From Haemonchus contortus (Eukaryota; Nematoda; Chromadorea; Rhabditida; Trichostrongylidae), in NCBI GenBank assembly GCA_000469685.2, contig LS997567.1, positions 9,283,374 to 9,347,373 of the forward strand: a stretch of DNA of 64,000 bases. Reading direction: 5' to 3'. The position numbers were made by a program, and so were the translations under genes. Position 1 is the first letter of the stretch. Every line of letters begins with the position of its first letter. Positions 42,701 to 48,310 of the stretch are shown piece by piece. The notes beneath the pieces were generated by a model. That model was given only the letters and a program-made list of their open reading frames with translations, ran no database searches and was not told the origin of the DNA.

Positions 42701-45577
42701 CACTGGCATGACGACACCCGGGGAAAATGAACCCGTAACTTTGTTCTCAGAACGCAGATTTGGTAACGGATTTGATATTAGCCTTAGGAAGCCCGTAGTT
42801 GGTTTACATCTCATCTTGAATGGCCACTGCGATCTGGTATCCTTCCCTTGTTGGCACATCATAGAAGGATCCATCAAGGTGGTGCAGTCTCAACACACGT
42901 TTGCTTCAGCCAATTTCCACATCCGCTTCTATCATGGTGTTGTATGCCTTTGCAGTTTGATGCGCCATCGAATTGTTTTACGGCAAACTTTGTTTATTAG
43001 CCAAAAAACGGGATTATACCAGCTTCAATCAGAAAAATTGCTCACTTTTGAACGATTCTTTAGAGTGGTTCTCTTTTATTTAGAGCTTAATAATGGTGAC
43101 TTGAGTACGTCACTTGTTTGTGCAGTGATGAAATATCCTCACATATGGATACACATTAGTCACAAACATTATTGATTTGGACTGCGTTTGTTATAAGAGA
43201 GAGGTTTGTTGATCCACGATCGAGAATAGGCGTCCGACAGGCGTTCAGAAAGAATCGAGGGCTTCAGGGTATGACTCTACTTACTGGGCTGAACTCTTTT
43301 TTACAAGACGATAAATAAATTTGGTTTCATTTCATGGAGCAAAGATAGATTTCATCAGAGAGCTTATCTTTCAGTCCTCTATACCTTTTCTGGTTCTTTT
43401 GGCTATCATAAAGGTATTGTTATTAGGTTGTAAGGAAAGTTCTGGCCGTTTCGTCAGCTATTTTTCAAAAAGTTATAACTCATCTCAATGTAAACATTTT
43501 TATTCATAGTAAACCCCATTCGATTCTACACATGTTTGCTAATGTGATACAAGTCCGTCTATTCCATTCTTATAAAAGTCCTGAGATCTGGATTGCAAAA
43601 ACTCGAGAAAGGCAACTTCCACGTCGCCTTGATTTTCGAATACTCGTTCCTTTAAGAAGCTGTTCAGATGTTTGAATAAATGGTAGTCAGTTGGTGACAG
43701 GTCTGGTGAGTAGGGTGAATGAGGGAGAGCTTCGATTCGCAATTCGTTCAACTTCTGTTAGCCAATTCGTGACACATGCGGTTGCGCATTGTAAGAGTAG
43801 TAGACCGTGGCGACTGACTAGTGCTGGCTGCATTTGTCCCAGTTTCGTGTACTTCTTGTGAATTTGATCACAATATGACTGTGCGGTGGTGGTTTGACCT
43901 GGAGGAAGAAACGCGGAGTGGATTAATCCATGGTTGAACCACCAAACTGTAATCATTGTCTTCGTGACATGTAAACTTGGTTTGGGAAATTTCTTAGAAG
44001 CTCATCCACACCCACCCACTGAGCAGAACGCTTTCTGTTATCATACAGGATCTATTTCTCATCGCACGTTACAATACGATGGAGAAAAGGCTCAACATCA
44101 TTTCTTCTCAACAGCGAACTTGAAACCTCTAAGTGCTTTAGTTGTTGCTGCTCCGTGAAATCGTGTGGCACCCACTTGTCAGGCTTCTTCACCATTCCAA
44201 GCAGCTTGAGGTGGGCAGCGACGACTGTGTGGGAGACACCCATTTTCTTGGCAATCTTTCTCAAGATTGACGTCGATCTTCTTCGACTGCTCTTTAGCAA
44301 AACATCGTGATCAACTAACGGTGGTCGACCAACTCGCTCTTCGTCTTCCAGTGACCCGTCTCGACTTTTAAACTTCTGAAACCATGAAACCAGCGACGAA
44401 CCATTCGCTCCGATGCAGTGCCTTCTCCCCATACAACGTGATGTTTGTGGCTGCATCCTTCGCAGTTCGACCAAATTTGAAGTCGTGATGTAAAACCGTT
44501 CAAAAAGCAGTCTTATCCATTATGCCAAAAAACCTCCTAAGGGTTCCGAAACCTTACAGACTTTGGGGAAAGCGCTATGACAGAGAGAGCAACTAATGAT
44601 TACCTATGGAATACATTATGTCGATTAGCCTGAACGGACGGCTGCCAAAATTTGAATTCATATGGAGCGTGCGTGGGAACGGCCAGAACTTTCCTTACAA
44701 CCTAATACTTAGAGCATTGTCGAAAAGAGAGAAGTGGCAATGGTTGGCCAGGGTTGGCCCATATGTTTTTAGTGTACATTTCACTCTAGTGAAGAGATTT
44801 TTACAGTCATGCTGTACTTGGATCTGCCTACTGATTGCTTGACATGAGTTCCATATTTCAGCTCATCCATCATGCCTTAACTTCAATGGAAACGTTCCTG
44901 TCATCATTAAGCGCTACGGATGGCAATGTATTGAGTGCAAGAGTTGTACTATTTGTGGAACCTCAGAGAACGACGTTGGTTCAATTCTAATATTGTGGTC
45001 TTCACTTATTGAACAACGCTGGAGAGTTGCAATTGCGCCATAGTGACCTTTGCCCCTTCTGGTGATCGGATTTTCTGGGCTAGAGCGGTGGGTTGCCCTT
45101 GATTCGGAGTAGTCTTCTGTCCTATGCGTGCGACACTATGACGTAATGCATGCAAGAGCAACGGCTACGTGATCAGCTAGTCAACAAATAAGTAAAAGCT
45201 GTTACACGTTGTTAGGAGCTTTTTCAAAAATTCGACCATCGCAAAACGAGCAATACGTTTTGGAAGGGTTTTGTGCTCACTTGCGAAGTTGGGGTTGTGA
45301 GCATGAATGGGAGAGAACCATCGTTGATGCATTGCTTGCTTGTTTTGCTATTGAATGTTGTTAATAATTGCATGCATTTTCTATTTTTAAGATGAAAATT
45401 AAAAGCTATTTTAAGGACAAACTATTGTTCTGTGATGACTGTGATCGCGGTTATCATACGTATTGTTTCATGCCGGCCATGAAGTGCTTGCCGGAGAACG
45501 AGTACTCGTGCGAACTGTGCATCAGAACTTTTGGTGATCAAGCCAGCGCTGCACCCAAAACTAGCCGAGCAAACTAG
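15662..45577 (+). CDS. dpff-1: DPF/requiem-family double-PHD-finger protein (whole gene span, 7 exons recognised)
   Basis: Join 15662-15759, 24615-24859, 34198-34432, 34587-34676, 34807-34926, 44862-44974, 45416-45577. The protein has the full DPF layout: requiem N-terminal domain ([10 protein letters not shown] motif), acidic then Ser/Lys-rich linker, one C2H2 finger (YLCKLC...AYH...QHH), and two PHD fingers ending soon after SCELC. About 354 codons are recovered, against roughly 390 in human DPF2. In human cells this family is a BAF (SWI/SNF) subunit whose paired PHD fingers read acylated histone H3 tails in the nucleus. All joins agree in phase except exon 2 to exon 3 (phase 1 into phase 0), so at least one exon in 24860-34197 is missing from this model. 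Three introns of about 9-10 kb are filled with transposons. The symbol is by homology to the C. elegans gene. Confidence 0.9.
16718..18350. mobile_element. Harbinger-like long-TIR element with tRNA-like arms, copy 1
   Basis: Inverted arms of about 340 bp face each other (about 16721-17065 and 18005-18350). The right end is GTATCCTTCCCTTG followed by TTA; the left end is degraded. Both arms contain a tRNA-like block (16915-16985 and, inverted, about 18090-18160) with A-box GGCCTAGCGGATAG and B-box GGGTTCAACTCC. The core carries the motif ATGTCCCACCGCACCACCAC, shared with other copies. There is no transposase. It sits in intron 1 of the dpff-1-like gene. Confidence 0.75.
18430..19378 (-). mobile_element. 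Penelope-like element 3' part (GIY-YIG region), minus strand, split by a MITE
   Basis: Read on the minus strand, 19378-19316 and 19012-18850 encode [13 protein letters not shown] and [14 protein letters not shown], then SCVVCPN, the link domain of Penelope-like elements. 18840-18600 then gives [22 protein letters not shown] and [10 protein letters not shown], a degenerate GIY-YIG endonuclease with stops. The hairpin MITE at 19015-19314 interrupts it. It lies head-to-head with the plus-strand copy that starts at about 19383. Confidence 0.75.
19015..19314. mobile_element. 300-bp near-perfect hairpin MITE
   Basis: The ends CTGCTTTCAT / ATGAAAGCAG close a near-symmetrical inverted repeat covering the whole element. 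The centre is ACAAGATCAAAAACCATTTG with its complement around a short loop at about 19180. The arms include GGCAGACGGTCGGTCGACG and its inverse. It lies inside the minus-strand Penelope-like copy. I could not settle the target-duplication length. Frames on either strand simply mirror each other. Confidence 0.83.
19383..21385 (+). mobile_element. Penelope-like retroelement (RT and GIY-YIG), degenerate
   Basis: Frames between 19383 and 20577 encode [20 protein letters not shown], then [40 protein letters not shown] and [15 protein letters not shown], the RT core of Penelope-like elements. Frame changes and stops are frequent. The catalytic YIDD position reads C-I-G-D at about 19930, so the RT would be inactive. 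After the link domain ([17 protein letters not shown]) the GIY-YIG part resumes beyond a MITE at 20578-21167, with [20 protein letters not shown] at 21190-21260. It ends where another MITE starts at about 21383. Confidence 0.85.
20578..21167. mobile_element. 590-bp MULE-like MITE, copy 2
   Basis: Same family as 8461-9074 (ends GGTTACTGG...GTTGTCAACC and GGTTGACAAC...TTGTAACC). It is flanked by GATCACATG (20569-20577) and GATCACAAG (21168-21176), a 9-bp duplication with one mismatch. It interrupts the GIY-YIG segment of the Penelope-like element at its LIT(C/W) motif. Confidence 0.87.
21383..22007. mobile_element. MITE of the AAAGGCACAGTTCACGATAA family, copy A
   Basis: It is bounded by TTAAAGGCACGGCTCACGAT and the inverse ATCGTGAGCTGTGCCTTT. 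Its 3' 350 bp (CGTTCTAGGACCCAC, GCGATGTTTTTCTCC, CGCCCCACTCTTC) is shared with copy B just downstream and, inverted, with copy C at 60-62 kb. There is no coding capacity. Confidence 0.75.
22009..23900. mobile_element. MITE copy B, carrying an inserted RTE retroposon
   Basis: It starts AAGGCACAGTTCACGATAAT only a base or two after copy A and ends ATTATAGTGAACTGTGCCTTT. The internal 3' half (23395-23900) matches copy A, and an RTE copy at about 22047-23345 separates the ends. Copies A and B abut in the same orientation. Confidence 0.72.
22047..23345 (+). mobile_element. RTE-type non-LTR retrotransposon, 5' half (endonuclease), degenerate
   Basis: It includes the 5' leader (CTTGAACCTTAGGGAGCCC), then frames with AP-endonuclease motifs: [24 protein letters not shown], a degenerate GVGGVGY loop, [19 protein letters not shown], and GDFNAKIGP at about 22640-22670. 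Downstream pieces (22940-23345) match the linker before the reverse transcriptase ([26 protein letters not shown]). It has several frameshifts and no RT domain. It lies in intron 1 and inside a MITE. Confidence 0.8.
23901..24614. other. intron 1, 3' end; nothing recognised
   Basis: No repeat match, RNA gene or conserved frame was seen before the exon 2 acceptor. The open frame at 24521 runs through the acceptor and is not a separate gene. Confidence 0.5.
24615..24859 (+). CDS. dpff-1: dpff-1-like exon 2 (rest of requiem N-terminal domain)
   Basis: The acceptor is TGTATTTAG|G and the donor CTG|GTAAGT. It encodes [15 protein letters not shown], the YRFPAQRV segment and the basic THRWRRRQ, equivalent to RLPFLDSQTG ... 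YPARRWRKKRR in vertebrate DPF proteins. It then runs into a polar Thr/Asn-rich tail. It ends in phase 1, which does not match the next exon I can identify. Confidence 0.93.
25071..26195 (+). mobile_element. Tc1/mariner-superfamily (IS630-type) transposon remnant
   Basis: The left end is ACAGGGTGTCCCAAAATTG. From about 25620 a broken frame shows the transposase catalytic region: [12 protein letters not shown], later [18 protein letters not shown] (second Asp region) at about 25890, and a final GGYFE near 26180 equivalent to the usual C-terminus. The SPDLNPLDY segment is not recognisable. The right TIR is missing and stops are many. It sits in intron 2. Confidence 0.65.
26196..26235. repeat. 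(TA)n microsatellite, two tracts
   Basis: Two TATATATATATA tracts are separated by AAAGCG and lie exactly at the right edge of the Tc1/mariner remnant. Confidence 0.85.
26672..26721 (+). repeat. 25-bp tandem duplication
   Basis: Two perfect copies of a unit beginning CACGAAGGATTTTCACCGAA. Confidence 0.85.
26722..28119. other. intron 2 sequence without a recognised gene
   Basis: Contains a G+C-rich stretch (27040-27420) with repeated GGTGATGGGC motifs. At 27520-27560 ATGTCCCACCCGCATCACCA resembles the core of the Harbinger-like elements at 17.6 and 31.7 kb, so part may be old element core. No coding signal. Confidence 0.4.
28120..28280. repeat. 12-bp minisatellite (GACTGGTCGCTC)n
   Basis: About 12-13 near-perfect units, some with GACTGATCGCTC, end in GATCGCGCGATC. 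Related palindromic CGACCAGTCGCGCGAC motifs flank the array to about 28356. The long frames with repeated Ser-Ser-Asp-Gln or Val-Glu-Arg-Pro on the minus strand are translations of this array, not genes. Confidence 0.93.
28470..28720 (-). mobile_element. RTE fragment (linker before the RT), minus strand
   Basis: The minus strand gives GAAGTTCAGGATACGAAGCTC, equivalent to the KFRERSSRTTINW segment of the RTE protein at 22970-23010. It is probably the continuation of the RTE copy at 29546-30320, separated from it by the minisatellite block. Confidence 0.55.
28795..28862. repeat. two GC hairpins ending in a T run
   Basis: GCCCGGC-TGAC-GCCGGGC (28795-28812) is a perfect 7-bp stem with a tetraloop. 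A second stem GCCCG...CGGGC (28834-28850) is followed by GCTCTTTTTT. The GGCTGACGCCGGGC core recurs at about 35141 inside another palindrome. Confidence 0.7.
29075..29545 (-). repeat. 128-bp minisatellite block 1, minus orientation, with GT-rich head
   Basis: About four units of a roughly 128-bp repeat (GGGCGGGGTCCGGTCCTGCC, TCCTACCAATTTTGAAC, CTAGGTCCACGGGGACAG). They end in a CA/GT-rich stretch and then GCCGATTATATAAGTAGG. The same head in opposite orientation starts the block at 41786. It appears inserted in the minus-strand RTE copy. Confidence 0.85.
29546..30320 (-). mobile_element. RTE-type retrotransposon, 5' leader and endonuclease part, minus strand
   Basis: Minus-strand frames show [12 protein letters not shown], then a [11 protein letters not shown] loop, [14 protein letters not shown] and [15 protein letters not shown], all from the AP-endonuclease domain, with the usual GDFNAKIGP replaced by SDFDASVAP. 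The 5' leader is kept up to about 30320. There are frameshifts and no RT. It lies in intron 2. Confidence 0.78.
30411..32113. mobile_element. Harbinger-like long-TIR element with tRNA-like arm, copy 2 (right end truncated)
   Basis: The left end CAAGGGAAGGATAC is preceded by TAA at 30408-30410. The left arm carries the best-preserved tRNA-like block (30612-30675): A-box TGGCCGAGTGGGTAG and B-box GGTTCGAGTTC, with a T-arm-like CAAGG-TTCGAGT-TCTTG. The core contains ATGTCCCACCGCACCACCAC. The right arm stops at about 32113, after the GAGTTAGCTC segment, so its tRNA-like block and terminus are missing. No coding capacity. Confidence 0.78.
32114..34197. other. intron 2, 3' part; nothing recognised
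   Basis: No repeat or protein match stood out. The missing small exon of the dpff-1-like gene (phase 1 in, phase 0 out) could lie here or at 24860-25070. I saw candidates with acceptable splice sites but none with convincing family sequence. Confidence 0.4.
34198..34432 (+). CDS. dpff-1: dpff-1-like exon (acidic and Ser/Lys-rich linker)
   Basis: After the acceptor ACATTAG the frame reads [20 protein letters not shown], then KRKSRK, a Ser/Gly/Lys-rich stretch that could serve as a nuclear localisation signal, an Ala-rich stretch and MNYLCK. The last residues are the start of the C2H2 finger. The donor AT|GTGAGT leaves phase 1. The order acidic - basic - zinc finger matches vertebrate DPF2. 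The frame must start in phase 0; other phases hit a stop within a few codons. Confidence 0.88.
34587..34676 (+). CDS. dpff-1: dpff-1-like exon (C2H2 zinc finger)
   Basis: The acceptor is TTTTTCAG|TG. The split codon plus this exon gives [20 protein letters not shown], completing C-x2-C-x3-Y-x5-L-x2-H-x4-H, the Kruppel-like finger found between linker and PHD fingers in DPF proteins (vertebrate [20 protein letters not shown]). The donor TAG|GTAGGA at 34677 keeps phase 1 for the next exon. The more obvious GTAGGTAG at 34673 would break the frame. Confidence 0.88.
34807..34926 (+). CDS. dpff-1: dpff-1-like exon (PHD finger 1, first half)
   Basis: The acceptor is CGTTTTAG|AA and the donor CTG|GTGAGT. 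It encodes [18 protein letters not shown] and [12 protein letters not shown], which carry the first zinc ligands of the DPF PHD1 finger (CDFCLG...CxDCGRSGHPSC in relatives). The split Gly/Ala codon leads into the HPSC motif encoded about 10 kb downstream. Confidence 0.93.
35109..35197. repeat. inverted minisatellite hairpin with 23-bp arms
   Basis: GTAGGGTGTGGGCAGCAGG (35109-35131) pairs with its inverse at 35175-35197. The arm is a variant of the 128-bp unit segment GGTAGGAGTACAGGCGGCAGG, so two units face each other around GGCTGACGCCGGGC. Confidence 0.75.
35198..35520 (-). repeat. 128-bp minisatellite block 2, minus orientation
   Basis: Diverged units with CTCCTACCGAATTGGAACGC, CTGCTGCCTGTACTCC and a CACACACACG head at about 35252-35262. 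It sits at the start of intron 5 of the dpff-1-like gene. Confidence 0.7.
35637..37095. mobile_element. TIR-type DNA element of about 1.46 kb with long arms
   Basis: The left arm (about 35745-36045) and right arm (about 36795-37090) are inverted copies. Landmarks are CTGATACACGCCCGATCGAT, TTGCGGACCTACCTGCATTC, TACAATGGAGT and TTTGCAGT with their complements. The left outer part also matches 2440-2830. It contains a retroposed insert at 36225-36600. No transposase was found. Confidence 0.72.
36225..36600 (+). mobile_element. 376-bp retroposed insert with a 15-bp target duplication, Penelope-like 3' fragment
   Basis: The exact 15-mer CATTGCTAGCATTAG flanks it at 36210-36224 and 36601-36615. 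The insert ends with CTGAAGAGGGCGACTGGCC, GAAACGCCAGCC and AATAAA, a 3' tail type I associate with Penelope-like elements. CTGAAGA - short stem - GAAAC also resembles a hammerhead ribozyme core. The tail assignment rests on memory of the family; the duplication is directly visible. Confidence 0.7.
37320..37690 (-). repeat. 128-bp minisatellite block 3, minus orientation, diverged
   Basis: Recognisable by GGGCGCCCTAACTCC, CCATCCTGCCGTTTGTACTTC and AAATTT-like segments at the expected spacing. It is more decayed than the blocks at 39.6 and 41.8 kb. Confidence 0.6.
38244..39400 (-). mobile_element. RTE-type retrotransposon 5' fragment, minus strand
   Basis: The frame 38783-38244 (179 codons) is the longest intact RTE piece in the window. 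It begins [20 protein letters not shown], contains [37 protein letters not shown] and [13 protein letters not shown], and reaches [12 protein letters not shown] before diverging. Upstream (to about 39400) is the 5' leader, also present at 50300-50790. The endonuclease domain is cut short before its GDFNA motif and there is no RT. It lies in intron 5. Confidence 0.82.
39600..40250 (+). repeat. 128-bp minisatellite block 4, plus orientation
   Basis: About five units. The GGTAGGA-type landmark recurs at about 39669, 39797, 39917 and 40053. The head is GTGTGTGTTTGACCGGAAAT. Each unit carries GGCAGGACTGGACTCCGCCC and GTTCAAATTTGG. Confidence 0.88.
40518..41684 (+). mobile_element. Tc1-like transposon, degenerate, TIRs visible
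   Basis: Terminal repeats CAGGGTGGCTGAAAAGTATA / TATACTTATCAGCCACCCTG enclose 1167 bp. TA follows the right end, and TG is seen where TA would precede the left. Frames show [18 protein letters not shown] (HTH region), [12 protein letters not shown] (first catalytic Asp) and FQQDYEV-like sequence (second Asp) with many frame changes. The third catalytic motif is not recognisable. Non-functional, in intron 5. Confidence 0.75.
41786..42375 (+). repeat. 128-bp minisatellite block 5, plus orientation, with complete GT-rich head
   Basis: It starts CCTACTTATATAATCGGC, then (GT)-rich TGTGTCTGTTGGTGTG, then units whose GGTAGG landmark falls at 41905, 42033, 42161 and 42289, giving an exact 128-bp period. 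Units carry TGGGCGGAGTTTGTGC and CCGTGGACC. Confidence 0.92.
42716..42857. repeat. isolated terminal fragment of a Harbinger-like tRNA-armed element
   Basis: CATCTCATCTTGAATGGCCA and GTATCCTTCCCTTG followed by TTG match the last 140 bp of the right arms at 18350 and 50064. No partner arm, tRNA-like block or core was seen nearby. Confidence 0.75.
43423..44705 (-). mobile_element. full-length mariner transposon, transposase inactivated
   Basis: It is 1283 bp with inverted ends TTAGGTTGTAAGGAAAGTTC / GAACTTTCCTTACAACCTAA, flanked by TA on both sides. The minus-strand transposase is broken by stops and frameshifts but clear: HTH region, [11 protein letters not shown] linker, VTCDEK with the first Asp, [17 protein letters not shown] with the third Asp, and a C-terminus ending NGVYYE. 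The second catalytic region reads SYNAQPHVS, with Tyr in place of the Asp of DNARPH. It resembles the Hsmar1/SETMAR type of mariner. It ends about 150 bp before a PHD exon of the dpff-1-like gene. Confidence 0.93.
44862..44974 (+). CDS. dpff-1: dpff-1-like exon (PHD1 end and PHD2 start)
   Basis: The acceptor is ATATTTCAG. It encodes [28 protein letters not shown], the second half of PHD1 and the first ligands of PHD2. The donor GAC|GTTGGT is weak but gives phase 0. It joins exactly to the final exon so that [18 protein letters not shown] is restored. Confidence 0.93.
45416..45577 (+). CDS. dpff-1: dpff-1-like last exon (PHD finger 2) and stop
   Basis: It begins after CTATTTTAAG with [20 protein letters not shown] and ends the PHD2 finger with SCELC. 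A short tail follows ([17 protein letters not shown]) with a TAG at 45575-45577. The open frame runs further upstream to 45368, but using the acceptor at 45415 removes 16 non-conserved residues and gives the family sequence exactly. Confidence 0.93.
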   Translation, partial: DKLLFCDDCDRGYHTYCFMPAMKCLPENEYSCELCIRTFGDQASAAPKTSRAN

Positions 45578-46310
45578 CTCATTTTTGGCTAGGGCAAGAT
45601 TATATATTCTAGAGTGGTACAATGTTTTACTGGTGCCGAAAGTTGGTGAGTAGAACCTTTCCAGTGTACGAGGCCAACCAGGAATAATTGGTCTCTTTTT
45701 TGAGAATACTTACTTCCCTCAGGGGTTTGGTACTAAAAAAGTTTTGGGAATTTCTGGGAAGGAGTTTTGGGAAAAAGTTGAGTGGTTTTGCGGTTATCTC
45801 CTCTCGAATGTTGTTTAGCTAAAATCAGTCTTACAAAAGTTCTAGTAACCAAACGAAAGCGAATTTCCAGCTCTAAACGTCGAACGGTTGCATTGTAGCT
45901 GCCAAATTTTCAATTATATACATTGATTCCAACAGGAAGATTCGCTAGGGAGCAGCAAGGCATAAAAGCATAAATAGGTGATCATTTTTTGTTGTTTGCG
46001 AGAAATTTTGGTGCAAGCGAAGTGGTAAGAGAAGGCTCACAGGATGAGGCGTTCGATGGACTCCCAACTTGGATGCAGTAAGACAGATAACTACTCCCAG
46101 TTCTATAATCTTGTAATGCTTAGCCGTTGTCTATGTATCTGTAAATTCATCTGTGACAGGCTAATGTGTTTTTTGTTGCTGTTTTCTTCACTTATGCATG
46201 ATCTCTGCCGTTATCACTCGATCATCGCCCTCATTGTTCTCTTCACTTCATGTTCATGTTTTTGCTGCCTCTGACGTTTTGAGTGTTCTGTCCAATAAAG
46301 GTGCACTTCC
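45578..46310 (+). promoter_or_regulatory. dpff-1-like 3' UTR with poly(A) signal
   Basis: The first AATAAA in a suitable context after the stop is at 46294-46299 (GTCCAATAAAGGTG), which would give a 3' UTR of about 720 bases. No element or other gene was recognised between the stop and the signal. Confidence 0.55.
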
Positions 46311-47003
46311 TTATTCGATTTTTTTTGATTGATGCTTCATCTTCGAGATAGATCCGGTTGTCATCTCGTTTCGTGCATTAAATACCATTAATTTTTAGCT
46401 GGCCCAGGTTACCAACAATGATATCTATCTACTTCAGAAAAAGATATCGTTTTCTGAAATCTCGTCTGCAGCACGACGGCTAATGTGAAGTCGAAGTTGT
46501 GATGTTTCAATAGCATTTCATCGAGCATTTTGTACGAATGACTGCAGTTAAATGAGACAGTTTGTCTTGCTGTCAGGACTTCTGCTAGAAATAGATCAGT
46601 TTTCCATCGTTTTGATGGCGAGTTTATTTATCGCCACATTGAGTAAGGAGGACTATCGGAATCGATTGATCAAATTAGCGTATAGTGATGCCATTTCTGA
46701 GGAATATAACCTCAACGAGATTAAGACATATGACGGATATTGTTGGTGATCTATTGTACGGGAAAATTCATCAGTAGGATTAAGCTGGAGCAAGCAAGAT
46801 CAACTCTAGTTACCAGGGATACTTGATTATTGTAGAATGTGACGGTTGCACTTTCGATCATAGCGACGTTCGAATGGGCGGGGCTATTCTAGCAGGCTCC
46901 AATCTTAATGAGCCCTTTATTCGGCGTATTTTGGAGGCTTGCTCTGCTCTGCGTTTCACTTTGCTCTTATTGCCAACTTTATGGACATAAAATGTGACAC
47001 GTA
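46311..47003. other. intergenic, no gene recognised
   Basis: A 65-codon frame at 46552-46749 (MASLFIATLSKEDYRNRLIK within it) has no family I recognise and weak splice context. It could be an exon of an unknown gene but I would not call it one. Confidence 0.35.
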
Positions 47004-47785
47004 GGTTGCCTTATATATTTTAAGATTTGAGAACAGAAACAAATACTATTTATTGAAAATCGCTTTACTTCTTTTTGAAATTCTCCACATTAAGATCTAT
47101 AAACTTGCATGGGCTCGAAAAAATTTTCGAAGCACTTTTGCCGCTCTGATTAAGGTAACTCTATAACAAGCATTCTAGACGCATCAACGGCTTCTTCAGG
47201 TGTCGGAATACGTTGACCTCTCATTTTGTTTTTTACGTATGGGATGAGAAGAAGTCACCCGGGGACTACATAGCTGATGACCTGTCAAATCGTTATTTTG
47301 AGTGCTCAAAAATGCAGTTGTTTGAGCCGATGTAAGGTATACCACTCAGAATTGACTGTTTGCTTGTTCTAGTGGTAAGGTTGTGGTTCGTGTCCAGTTT
47401 TTCCAAAAAAAAAAACAGGAGATCAATTGCTCGGAAGTGCTTGGTGCGCGTACAGCTTTTGTTGGATTTGGCTCATCTTGAAATACCCATACGGTCGACT
47501 GCTGTTTCCTTTCAGGCTCATACGCATAAATCTATGATCCATCATCTGTCGCGATGTCATAGACGTGTTTCGAAGCCCCGCGATCGTATTTTTTGAGCAT
47601 TTCTTTCGACCAATCGACACGAGTCCTTTTTTGGGGACTTGGCAAATTTTTCAGAAGCAATTTTTCTTACAGTCAAATGTTCATGCAATATTGAATGTAT
47701 GCTGGTCCCACTAATGCCTAAGGTTGTCCCAATCTCATGATAGGTCACATGACGGTCTTGCAATATTAGTTTGTGCACAGTACCA
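47004..47785 (-). mobile_element. mariner remnant, minus strand, one end
   Basis: It starts GGTTGCCTTATATATTTT after TA (47002-47003). Frames on the minus strand give ILQDRHVTYHEIGTTLGISG, SIHSILHEHLTVRKI and MDHRFMRM...RPYGYFKMSQIQQK, the HTH-to-first-Asp part of a mariner transposase. The distal part is deleted internally and the far end is lost at about 47785. Paralogue of 60410-61340. Confidence 0.78.
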
Positions 47786-47892
47786 AAGGATTGTCCAAGA
47801 AGATGAGAGATTGCAGAAAAAAGTAGCAGAGGGCGAGGCGTACGCGAAAGAAATGTTTGATCGTAAATTCTTGCCTCCTTTTATTGTTCCTG

Positions 47893-47990
47893 TCGATCAA
47901 AGACGTTCAAATTTGGTAGGAGTACAGGGGCAAGATGGAAACCTTATGGTAAACGACAGGACTAGACTCACATCAGCTCATAGGTGGGGA
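47893..47990 (+). repeat. single unit of the 128-bp minisatellite
   Basis: One unit with GTTCAAATTTGGTAGGAGTA, CAGGGGCAAGATGG and GACAGGACTAGACTC, joined directly to the mariner remnant. Confidence 0.7.
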
Positions 47991-48310
47991 GGGGAGGGGG
48001 GGCGTGCGCTGTAGAAGTGTGGGCAAGACCATACTCCCACAAAAATCGTGGTGTGCATGAACATTGTAAATTATAAGCCGAACTGGATGGAAGAGAGCGG
48101 AAGGTGTGTGGAATGAGAGCAATTAATAAAAAATTTGAGGTCAAGCCGGAACCAGTGGGAACTGAATCGAATTACTCGAAACACAGGACTTGAGCAGAAC
48201 TCTGCTCATTGTCGGTGAGCGCCCAGTCAGCAAGTGTGCGGGTGTATATATATGTATGTGTGTTCGCCTAAGAATCAATACCTTTGGATCTTCTGAGCCA
48301 GAGCGTCTAA

